From: Chloroflexota bacterium
GTDB lineage: Bacteria; Chloroflexota; Anaerolineae; Anaerolineales; UBA4823
Reading direction: 5' to 3'
Length of the DNA: 7,652 nt
Assembly: GCA_030613705.1 (NCBI GenBank)
Contig: JAUWLJ010000092.1
Coordinates: 1-7,652 of the forward strand
This document shows, piece after piece, positions 1 through 6,189 of the stretch. Every line of letters begins with the position of its first letter. The stretch's first letter is position 1. The notes below the pieces were generated by a model. It searched no databases. It was not told the DNA's origin and saw only the letters and a list, made by a program, of their open reading frames with translations. The position numbers were made by a program, and so were the translations under genes.

Positions 1-147
1 TCTGGTCGCAAGGGTTTGGCAGAGAACGCTCAAGCTGAAACCGAGCGTATCCTGGCAGAGCATGAAGTGCCACCGCTGGAAGAGGATCAGGAAAATGAAT
101 TAGAAAAAATCATGCAAGCGGCAACTAAGGAACTAGTAAGAGGTTGA
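1..147 (+). CDS. Trimethylamine methyltransferase (MttB) family protein, C-terminal end only
   Basis: Frame 1 is open from the window edge to TGA at 145-147, giving the last 48 residues of a protein whose start lies outside the window. The tail reads as an amphipathic, Glu-rich helix with the segment ILAEHEVPPLEED followed by a final helix ending in ELVRG. From memory, this 'ILxEHxxPPL(x)nI' ending is typical of the C terminus of the MttB superfamily. Those are corrinoid-dependent methyltransferases acting on trimethylamine, or on glycine betaine and other quaternary amines in members that lack pyrrolysine. The catalytic barrel is not visible, so neither the substrate nor the presence of an in-frame amber (pyrrolysine) codon can be judged. 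The gene is separated from the importer genes by 192 bases containing a promoter, so it is probably a separate transcription unit. The family call rests on a short tail and is moderate. Confidence 0.65.
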   Translation, partial: SGRKGLAENAQAETERILAEHEVPPLEEDQENELEKIMQAATKELVRG

Positions 148-173
148 TTTCTAAACCCGGAATGGAATCAAAA

Positions 174-196
174 ATCTCGTGTTTGTAAACCGAGAT
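174..196. repeat. Interrupted palindrome / hairpin overlapping the promoter
   Basis: ATCTCG at 174-179 pairs with CGAGAT at 191-196. Inside it GTT (181-183) pairs with AAC (188-190) around a TGTA loop, leaving T180 bulged, so nine base pairs form. It sits 27 bases after the stop of the upstream gene. What follows is AT-rich but has no run of T, so it would be a weak intrinsic terminator at best. Because the right half overlaps the predicted -35 element, it could equally be an operator for a dimeric repressor of the importer operon. The base pairing is seen directly; the role is inference. Confidence 0.5.
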
Positions 197-210
197 ACAT
201 AATATATAAT
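183..210 (+). promoter_or_regulatory. Predicted sigma70-type promoter of the peptide importer operon
   Basis: A perfect TATAAT -10 hexamer lies at 205-210. TTGTAA at 183-188 matches the TTGACA -35 consensus at four of six positions, with a 16-base spacer. Transcription would begin near 217, giving a leader of about 120 bases before the lipoprotein start at 340. The surrounding stretch 197-220 is very AT-rich, so a second -10-like hexamer (TATACA, 214-219) is also present and the exact start point is uncertain. Confidence 0.5.
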
Positions 211-324
211 AATTATACATATAGTGAGGAAAGGAGGTGCACCAAAGAAATAATATAAATAGTGCAAATAAAAGTTGTGTCAATCAAGGCTCTCAAGCCC
301 TACCATGGATTTCGATCGATATCT

Positions 325-330
325 AAGGAG
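325..330 (+). promoter_or_regulatory. Ribosome binding site that fixes the lipoprotein start
   Basis: AAGGAG at 325-330 lies nine bases before the ATG at 340. It decides the start in favour of 340 over the in-frame GTG at 262, which would place 26 extra, mostly charged residues in front of the lipoprotein signal peptide. Confidence 0.8.
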
Positions 331-339
331 AAAGAAAAA

Positions 340-2094
340 ATGAAGAACAAATGGTCCCTCTTTCTATTGACCATTCTGATTGTACTCTCACTATCCCTAT
401 CGGCCTGTGCTCCTGCAGCAACCGAAGAACCTGCAGTCGAAGAGCCTGCGCCCGCGGAACCCACTGAGGTGCTGCCGGAACCCACCGAAGCACCTCCCCC
501 CGCAGCCCCTAAGACCGCCACCATGCCCTTCTTCGAGGAGCCCGATACCCTAAATGAGCTCTACTCCCAGATGTGGTTTGCTGGACTGGCCTTCGACCTG
601 ATGAATTTAAGCTTCTGGCAATTCGACGACGTACAGGAAATCAACCTGGAGCTGGCGGCGGAATTTCCGACGATTGAGAATGGCCTCATCTCGGAAGACG
701 GTCTGACCGTCACCATCCCCTTGAGGGAAGATGTGATCTGGACTGACGGCGCGCCGGTCACTGCCAATGACTACGTATTTACCTACGAAATGTTCATGGA
801 CGAGGGAAACGCCGTTCAGACACGCTACCCCTTCGACACCTTCGTGGAGAGCATCACCGCCCTGGATGACTACACCGTCCAGATCGTGATGACCGAGCCT
901 TACGTTGGCTGGGCCGTCGGCTTCGACGTGAATTTCCTGCCCAAGCACATTTTGGAGCCGGTCTTCGAAGCTGAAGGCACCATCGACAACGCTGATTGGA
1001 ATCGCGACCAATCCGTCACTAACGGTCCCTTCAAACTAAAGGAGTGGGCAGCTGCCAGCCACTTGATCTTAGAAGCCAATGACGATTACTGGCGCGGCCG
1101 GCCCAATCTTGACCAGCTCTTCATCCGCATCGTGCCCGACGATGAAGCCCAGATGGCCGCCATCAAAGCCGGTGACACCGACATCGGTAGCTTTTTGTCC
1201 GCCGCCGACAAACCGGATATCGAGGAACTTCCGGATGTCGAGCTTATCGCTGCTTCCAGTGGGTATGTGGAATCCTGGTTCTTCAACACCATTTCCGCGG
1301 AGCTGGCTGCCGAAAATGATCTCCAAGCCGGTCACGTAGCGCTGCAAGACAAGCTCGTACGACGGGCCATCGTCATGGCCTTCGACCGCGAAGAGCTCAT
1401 AGAGACTCTCTACTATGGTCTGTACCGGGTTCCCGCCGTGTTCTGGTACGATTCCCCCTACGAGGATACCTCCATCGAGCCCTGGCCCTACGATCTTGAG
1501 GCGGCCATGGCACTGCTGGATGAAGCTGGATGGGTGGACACCAATGGCGATGGCACCCGGGATAAAGATGGCGTGGAACTGGTCATCCAGTACTCCACCA
1601 CTGCCGGCCACGAACTGCGCGAGTCCACCGGACTCGTCTTCCAGCAGAGCATGGCCGAAGTTGGTATCGGGGTTGATATCCTGAACTACTCCTACGACGT
1701 TATGTGGAACTCCTACGGCGATGATGGTCCTGCCGCCCGGGGTGAATACGACATCGTCGAATGGTCCACGTTGCCTGGGGACTTTCCTGATCCCAACACG
1801 CCTGACTGGCTCTGTGAGGAGATCCCTTCAGCTGATTATCCAGCAGGAGTCAACTGGTACGGTGTCTGCATCGAGAAACTGGACGAATTGTTCGCCCAGC
1901 AAGCCGTGACAGTCGACCAGGATGCCCGCATCCAGCTCTACCAAGAGATCGAGCGCATCATGCACGATGAAATGTTCTGGATGGGCGTGCGCACCGACCC
2001 AGATTTCTGGTCGCTGAACAGCCGTCTGCAAAATGTTAAGTTCTCTGGAGTTGACCCCCTCTGGAACGCTTACGAATGGGACGTCGCTCCATAA
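340..2094 (+). CDS. Peptide ABC transporter substrate-binding lipoprotein (SBP family 5, DppA/OppA-like)
   Basis: This 584-residue protein is the extracytoplasmic solute-binding component of a peptide-type ABC importer. The ATG at 340 is chosen for its AAGGAG site. It opens a short basic n-region (MKNK), a hydrophobic core and the lipobox LSAC, with Cys23 as the predicted lipidated residue. A Pro/Glu/Ala-rich tether (about 24-58) joins the anchor to the binding domain. Family 5 landmarks are visible. DGLTVTIPLREDVIWTDGAPVTA (split here as DGLTVTIPLREDV at 120-132 and IWTDGAPVTANDYVF at 133-147) is the classic SBP_bac_5 region. NGPFKLKEW (228-236), DDYWRGRPNLDQLFIR (248-263) and the acidic loop around DTNGDGTRDKDG (400-411) are also family-typical. 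Cys492 and Cys510 could form a disulfide. The length fits the family. The ligand is not readable from sequence; oligopeptides are inferred from the downstream peptidase. It is first in the operon and is followed by a hairpin that probably raises its level over the permeases. Confidence 0.93.
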   Translation: MKNKWSLFLLTILIVLSLSLSACAPAATEEPAVEEPAPAEPTEVLPEPTEAPPPAAPKTATMPFFEEPDTLNELYSQMWFAGLAFDLMNLSFWQFDDVQEINLELAAEFPTIENGLISEDGLTVTIPLREDVIWTDGAPVTANDYVFTYEMFMDEGNAVQTRYPFDTFVESITALDDYTVQIVMTEPYVGWAVGFDVNFLPKHILEPVFEAEGTIDNADWNRDQSVTNGPFKLKEWAAASHLILEANDDYWRGRPNLDQLFIRIVPDDEAQMAAIKAGDTDIGSFLSAADKPDIEELPDVELIAASSGYVESWFFNTISAELAAENDLQAGHVALQDKLVRRAIVMAFDREELIETLYYGLYRVPAVFWYDSPYEDTSIEPWPYDLEAAMALLDEAGWVDTNGDGTRDKDGVELVIQYSTTAGHELRESTGLVFQQSMAEVGIGVDILNYSYDVMWNSYGDDGPAARGEYDIVEWSTLPGDFPDPNTPDWLCEEIPSADYPAGVNWYGVCIEKLDELFAQQAVTVDQDARIQLYQEIERIMHDEMFWMGVRTDPDFWSLNSRLQNVKFSGVDPLWNAYEWDVAP

Positions 2095-2118
2095 GGTGAT
2101 CTGCAAGTAATTAAAGAT

Positions 2119-2156
2119 GGGAGGTGAGGAGTCCTTACCTCCCTTCTTTTACTTTA
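2119..2156 (+). terminator. Rho-independent terminator / attenuator between binding-protein and permease genes
   Basis: The stem GGGAGGTGAGG (2119-2129) pairs with CCTTACCTCCC (2133-2143), 11 base pairs including one G-T wobble, around an AGT loop. A T-rich tail TTCTTTTACTTTA follows (2144-2156). It begins 24 bases after the lipoprotein stop. No convincing promoter is seen between it and the permease start at 2199, so it most likely acts as a partial terminator. Such elements are known in binding-protein transporter operons, where they make the first gene more abundant than the rest. Confidence 0.8.
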
Positions 2157-2198
2157 TACTATGGAAGTAATGCATATCTCTGGAGGTTGGTGGAGACT

Positions 2199-3230
2199 AT
2201 GACCCGCTACGTGATCCGGCGAATTCTGCAAGCCATCCCTTTGCTCATCATTATCAGCGCCATTCTATTCCTCCTGGCCAATGAGATGGGCGATCCGCTC
2301 GCCTCATTCGGTGGTCGTCGCCGCATACGTTCCTCCGACCGCGAGCGGCTGACTCGCCAGCTGGGGTTGGATCAGCCTGTTATGGTCCAGTACCTCATCT
2401 GGCTGGTTGGCAACGACTGGATGCAGATCGATGTTGACGGTGATGGCACCCCAGATGAATATGGGACCCGTCGTGGGGTTTTGAGAGGTGACTTCGGAAC
2501 TTCCTTTATGGAAAAACGACCGGTGCTTGAGATCATTGGTGAGCGATTCAAGAACACCATGATTTTAATGATCACCGCTGAGATTGTCATTCTTTTTTTC
2601 GCGTTTTGGATCGGTATCTATTCAGCTCTGCGGCAATACTCATTTGTCGACAATGTGGTCACCACGTTTTCATTCGTCGGGTACTCAATGCCAGTCTTCT
2701 GGCTGGGGTTGATCTTGATGTACGTCTTTTCTGTGAACTTCAAACGCTGGGGACTGCCTTATTTCCCCACGGTTGGCATGTACGATCTGGCAGTCGGTCC
2801 TACCATACCCCAAATCGCCTGGCACCTGGTGCTCCCGGTTACTACCATCGCCATCATCAGCATCGCTGGCTACAGCCGCTACGTCCGTTCACAAATGCTG
2901 GAGGTGATCAACCAGGACTACATCCGTACTGCTCATTCCAAGGGCTTGCCCGACCGCTGGGTAATCACGCGACATGCCCTGAAGAACGCCGCCCTGCCCC
3001 TGATAACGATCATCGGCATGGACCTGCCCTTATTGATCGCTGGTGCAACGGTCACCGAATCGATCTTCGCCTGGCCAGGAATGGGACGGCTTTATTGGGA
3101 CGCTACCCAAGACACAGACATCCCAGTCTTGATGGGAATCCTGGTGATTATCTCGGTACTCGTCGTTGTATTTCAAATTATCACTGACATCACCTATACC
3201 TTTCTCGACCCCCGCATCCGCTATGAATGA
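2199..3230 (+). CDS. Peptide ABC transporter permease, DppB/OppB type
   Basis: This 343-residue inner-membrane permease would form half of the channel. The ATG at 2199 gives the family's usual start MTRYVIRRILQAIPLL, with the first membrane helix at about 9-28. The in-frame GTG at 2124 is rejected because it lies inside the terminator stem. The RBS is modest (GGAGG 2182-2186 or GGAG 2192-2195). Landmarks are GDFGTSF (97-103), five further hydrophobic segments (about 119-142, 152-178, 206-224, 263-287, 309-330), and the cytoplasmic EAA-type loop that contacts the ATPases (QDYIRTAHSKGL, 239-250, then ALKNAALP, 260-267). The motif TESIFAWPGMGRL (286-298) and the ending LDPRIRYE are typical of DppB. 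An unusual acidic stretch DVDGDGTPDE (78-87) sits in the region between helices 1 and 2, predicted outside the membrane. The stop codon region carries the RBS of the next permease gene, 11 bases ahead of its start. Confidence 0.93.
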   Translation: MTRYVIRRILQAIPLLIIISAILFLLANEMGDPLASFGGRRRIRSSDRERLTRQLGLDQPVMVQYLIWLVGNDWMQIDVDGDGTPDEYGTRRGVLRGDFGTSFMEKRPVLEIIGERFKNTMILMITAEIVILFFAFWIGIYSALRQYSFVDNVVTTFSFVGYSMPVFWLGLILMYVFSVNFKRWGLPYFPTVGMYDLAVGPTIPQIAWHLVLPVTTIAIISIAGYSRYVRSQMLEVINQDYIRTAHSKGLPDRWVITRHALKNAALPLITIIGMDLPLLIAGATVTESIFAWPGMGRLYWDATQDTDIPVLMGILVIISVLVVVFQIITDITYTFLDPRIRYE

Positions 3231-3241
3231 GGAGTAAAGAG

Positions 3242-4204
3242 ATGTCTTCCACTACAACAGACTCAACTGATGTAACCTGGAAATCCCTTGAAATCGCTGA
3301 ACGCCCACCCCTGACGCCGACTCAGGTAGCCTGGCGCCGATTCCGCCGTCACAAGATGGCCATTGCCGGTATTTTTATGCTGGTCGCAATCATCCTTTAC
3401 GTGACTGTTGGAACCTTCTTCTTCACCGAAGCAGAGGCCAACTATACTGATCTTTCGATCAAACTTTCTCCACCTTCTCTCGAGCACCCCTTTGGCACCG
3501 ACATGGTCGGACGGGACTTGTTTGCTCGCACTATCTATGGGGGACAGATCTCCATCATTATCGGCTTATTTGCCGTGTTTGTCTCAATTATCCTCGGAGT
3601 GCTCATCGGTGCGGTTTCTGGTTATTACGGCGGCGCTACAGATAGCGTCTTGATGCGTTTTACCGAAGCCATGTTTAACATCCCCTCGCTCTTCCTATTG
3701 ATCATATTAGGTAAGGTGCTGAGCGGAAAAATTGCAAATTTCAACTTGTTGGGTCGCTCATTTAGCGGAAGCGTGGTTGTCATCATCGCGGTTATCGGGA
3801 TTACATCCTGGATGTATCTGGCTCGAATCGTGCGTGCCAATGTCCTTTCACTGAAAGAGCAAGAGTTTATTACCGCAGCTCGCTGCACCGGCACCAGCAA
3901 TTTTTCTATTATCTTCTCCCACATTCTGCCCAACACAACCGCCCCAATTATCGTCTCTGCTACTTTGTTGGTTGCCGCTGCTATCCTCGCCGAAGCCTAC
4001 GTCAGCTTTCTGGGAGTGGGTGTTCAACCCCCCACGCCAACCTGGGGCAACATGTTAGACCAGGCCTATCACCATTTGGAGAGAGAACCATGGATGTGGT
4101 TCTTCCCTGGCGTGTTGATACTTATGACCGTGCTGGGGATCAATTTCGTCGGAGATGGGCTGCGTGACGCCCTCGATCCCCGTGCGCTTTCCGAATCCGA
4201 ATAG
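3242..4204 (+). CDS. Peptide ABC transporter permease, DppC/OppC type
   Basis: This 320-residue permease is the second half of the channel. The ATG at 3242 is preferred because GAGGAG (3229-3234) sits seven bases upstream. An alternative ATG at 3227, overlapping the previous stop as ATGA, would add only five residues (MRSKE) and lacks its own RBS. The N-terminal part matches the OppC_N pattern: a basic segment WRRFRRHKMA (31-40) before the first helix (about 40-61). HPFGTDMVGRDLFART (82-97), before the second helix, is a strong DppC/OppC signature. Other hydrophobic segments lie at about 103-127, 148-160, 177-196, 234-258 and 287-304. The EAA-type coupling loop is EFITAARCTGTSNFSII (208-224), followed by HILPN. 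The end NFVGDGLRDALDPR (301-314) is also family-typical. Only nine bases separate its stop from the ATPase start, consistent with translational coupling. Confidence 0.94.
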   Translation: MSSTTTDSTDVTWKSLEIAERPPLTPTQVAWRRFRRHKMAIAGIFMLVAIILYVTVGTFFFTEAEANYTDLSIKLSPPSLEHPFGTDMVGRDLFARTIYGGQISIIIGLFAVFVSIILGVLIGAVSGYYGGATDSVLMRFTEAMFNIPSLFLLIILGKVLSGKIANFNLLGRSFSGSVVVIIAVIGITSWMYLARIVRANVLSLKEQEFITAARCTGTSNFSIIFSHILPNTTAPIIVSATLLVAAAILAEAYVSFLGVGVQPPTPTWGNMLDQAYHHLEREPWMWFFPGVLILMTVLGINFVGDGLRDALDPRALSESE

Positions 4205-4213
4205 GAACTGCCT

Positions 4214-5200
4214 GTGGATCCAGTTCTTGAATTAATAAACTTAGTTGTACATTTCCACACACAAGATGGCATCGTCTATGCTGTTAATGGCGTCTCTTAC
4301 GCCGCCGAGGCAGGAAAAACATTGGGTATTGTCGGGGAAAGCGGTTGCGGGAAGAGTGTCAGCGTACTTTCGGCCATGAGACTAATCCCCGAACCGCCTG
4401 GCAAGATCGTCGCAGGAGAGATATTTTACCAGGGGCAGGACTTACTAAAATTGGATAAAGCAGGGATGCAGGACATCCGCGGTAAGGAAATGGCCATGAT
4501 CTTCCAGGACCCGATGACTTCCTTCAATCCGGTGCTGACAATCGGCCATCAGATTAGCGAATCATCGATCGTCCACTTCGGGATAGGACAGAAAGAAGCT
4601 CGGCAACGATCAGTGGAGTTGCTAGAATTGGTCGGTATCCCACAGGCTGTCGACCGGTTTGACGATTACCCTCACCAATTTTCGGGAGGTATGCGCCAGC
4701 GCGCCATGATAGCCATGGCGCTTTCTTGCAATCCCAGCGTACTTATCGCGGATGAACCTACCACCGCTCTTGATGTTACCATTCAAGCTCAAATCGTTGA
4801 TTTAATCAAGGATTTGAGCGAACGATTTGACATGGCGATCATCTGGATCACCCACGACCTGGGCGTTATCGCTGAGATAGCCGATCGGGTAGTTGTCATG
4901 TACGCTGGTTATGTTGTTGAAGAAGCTGATGTATTTGACCTTTTCGAGAACCCAAGCCATCCCTACACTCTGGCACTGCTCAAATCTCTGCCGAGGGTTG
5001 ACACCTATTCCAGCGAGAAATTAGCCACCATTCCCGGTTCTCCTCCGGACTGTCTCAGTCTCCCGCCAGGCTGTCCATTCGCCCCACGTTGTGTCTATGC
5101 TGTTGATCAGTGCCGTCATGAGAACCCACCATTGGATCAAAGCAGCTTCGAACACCAAATTGCTTGCTGGGTCGACATAACCACTGGGAGAGAGCGATGA
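4214..5200 (+). CDS. Peptide ABC transporter ATP-binding protein, DppD/OppD type
   Basis: This 328-residue cytoplasmic ATPase would pair with the next gene product to drive import. It starts at a GTG, with AGGA (4203-4206) seven bases upstream. An in-frame TAG just upstream rules out a longer form, and the next in-frame Met (residue 55) falls after the Walker A motif. All nucleotide-binding motifs are intact: Walker A GESGCGKS (41-48), Q-loop Gln98 in FQDP, signature FSGGMRQR (156-163), Walker B VLIADEP (176-182), D-loop TALD (184-187) and H-loop His214. The C-terminal oligo_HPY extension begins at HPYTLALL (249-256). It carries cysteines 287, 293, 300 and 318, in the spacing C-x5-C-x6-C-x17-C. 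From memory, this region binds a [4Fe-4S] cluster in characterised OppD/DppD proteins. The gene ends in an ATGA overlap with the second ATPase gene. Confidence 0.95.
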   Translation: MDPVLELINLVVHFHTQDGIVYAVNGVSYAAEAGKTLGIVGESGCGKSVSVLSAMRLIPEPPGKIVAGEIFYQGQDLLKLDKAGMQDIRGKEMAMIFQDPMTSFNPVLTIGHQISESSIVHFGIGQKEARQRSVELLELVGIPQAVDRFDDYPHQFSGGMRQRAMIAMALSCNPSVLIADEPTTALDVTIQAQIVDLIKDLSERFDMAIIWITHDLGVIAEIADRVVVMYAGYVVEEADVFDLFENPSHPYTLALLKSLPRVDTYSSEKLATIPGSPPDCLSLPPGCPFAPRCVYAVDQCRHENPPLDQSSFEHQIACWVDITTGRER

Positions 5201-6177
5201 GCAGTAACCAGGTTCTGGTTAAAGTCGAGCAGCTAAAAAAACACTTCCCTATAACCCAGGGTATTATCATTCAAAGACAGGTGGGTGCAGTCAGGGCGGT
5301 GGATGATATCACTTTTGATATTTACAAGGGTGAAACCTTAGGAATGGTCGGCGAAAGCGGCTGCGGTAAGACGACTGCTGGACGTACTATCCTTCAATTG
5401 TATCGCCCAACAGAGGGGAAGGTTATCTACGATGGGGTTGATTTGACCACAACAAAAGGCGAAACGCTGCGAAAAATGCGGCGTCGTATGCAAATGATCT
5501 TCCAGGATCCTTATGCCTCGCTCAACCCCCGTTGGACAATTTCACGCATTATTAGCGAACCGATGCGAGTTCACAAGTTGAACTCTGGCAAAGCCCGTCT
5601 TGAGCGGGTGAAAGAACTGCTCGACCTTGTACAACTTAACACGCTCTACCTGAATCGTTACCCTCACGAGTTCTCTGGGGGACAACGTCAACGCATAGGA
5701 ATTGCCCGCGCCTTAGCATCTGACCCTGAATTCATTGTCTGCGACGAGCCCATTTCTGCCCTCGATGTCTCCATCCAGGCACAGGTAGTCAATCTCTTGG
5801 AGGACCTGCAGAATAGATTCGGTTTGACTTACCTCTTTATCGCTCATGATTTAAGCATGGTTCGTCATATCTGTAACCGTGTAGCAGTCATGTATTTAGG
5901 AGTGATTGTTGAACTGGCAAGTCGCGATGAACTCTACGACAATCCCTTACATCCCTACACCCAAGCACTGCTTTCTGCAGTTCCCATTCCTGACCCAAAA
6001 GAGACCCGTGCACGCCAACGAATTATCCTAACTGGGGATCCGCCAAGTCCTATCGACCCACCCAGAGGATGTCGCTTTCATCCGCGTTGTCCAATTGTAA
6101 AGGATCTCTGCAGCGAACAGGTACCAGAGTGGCGGGAAATTCTTCCCGGCCATTGGGTCGCCTGCCATGAGGGATAG
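5197..6177 (+). CDS. Peptide ABC transporter ATP-binding protein, DppF/OppF type
   Basis: This 326-residue ATPase is the partner of the preceding DppD-type protein. The ATG at 5197 overlaps the previous stop as ATGA and has GGGAGAG (5186-5192) as RBS. An in-frame upstream ATG at 5164 would add 11 residues inside the previous gene without an RBS. The motifs are complete: Walker A GESGCGKT (52-59), Q-loop Gln103 in [11 protein letters not shown], signature FSGGQRQR (159-166), Walker B FIVCDEP (179-185), D-loop SALD (187-190) and H-loop His217. [12 protein letters not shown] is characteristic of DppF/OppF rather than DppD. The HPYTQALL segment (252-259) opens the C-terminal oligo_HPY domain, with cysteines 292, 298, 305 and 323 at exactly the spacing found in the DppD-type partner. 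Its stop lies 12 bases before the peptidase start, so the peptidase is in the same operon. Confidence 0.95.
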   Translation: MSSNQVLVKVEQLKKHFPITQGIIIQRQVGAVRAVDDITFDIYKGETLGMVGESGCGKTTAGRTILQLYRPTEGKVIYDGVDLTTTKGETLRKMRRRMQMIFQDPYASLNPRWTISRIISEPMRVHKLNSGKARLERVKELLDLVQLNTLYLNRYPHEFSGGQRQRIGIARALASDPEFIVCDEPISALDVSIQAQVVNLLEDLQNRFGLTYLFIAHDLSMVRHICNRVAVMYLGVIVELASRDELYDNPLHPYTQALLSAVPIPDPKETRARQRIILTGDPPSPIDPPRGCRFHPRCPIVKDLCSEQVPEWREILPGHWVACHEG

Positions 6178-6189
6178 AATGAGGCCGCG

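Noticed and set aside
144..171. Inverted repeat TTGATT/AATCAA just at the stop of the upstream gene, considered as a terminator
   Set aside because: The stem is AT-rich and six to eight pairs at most, with a loop of more than ten bases and no T run after it.
262..339. GTG at 262 as the start of the binding protein, adding 26 residues
   Set aside because: It has no well-spaced RBS and would put a long charged segment before the lipoprotein signal peptide. ATG 340 has AAGGAG nine bases upstream and gives a normal lipobox signal.
607..1611. Long open frames on the - strand opposite the binding-protein gene (607-1011 and 1069-1611)
   Set aside because: They are antisense shadows of a gene with strong codon periodicity, have no recognisable domains, and have no credible RBS or neighbours.
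2124..2198. GTG at 2124 as the start of the DppB-type permease
   Set aside because: The codon lies in the terminator stem, and the extra 25 residues are not family-like. ATG 2199 gives the standard N terminus.
2606..3187. 193-codon + strand frame overlapping the DppB-type permease
   Set aside because: Its translation is His/Pro/Arg-rich and unlike any family I know. The permease in the other frame carries all expected motifs.
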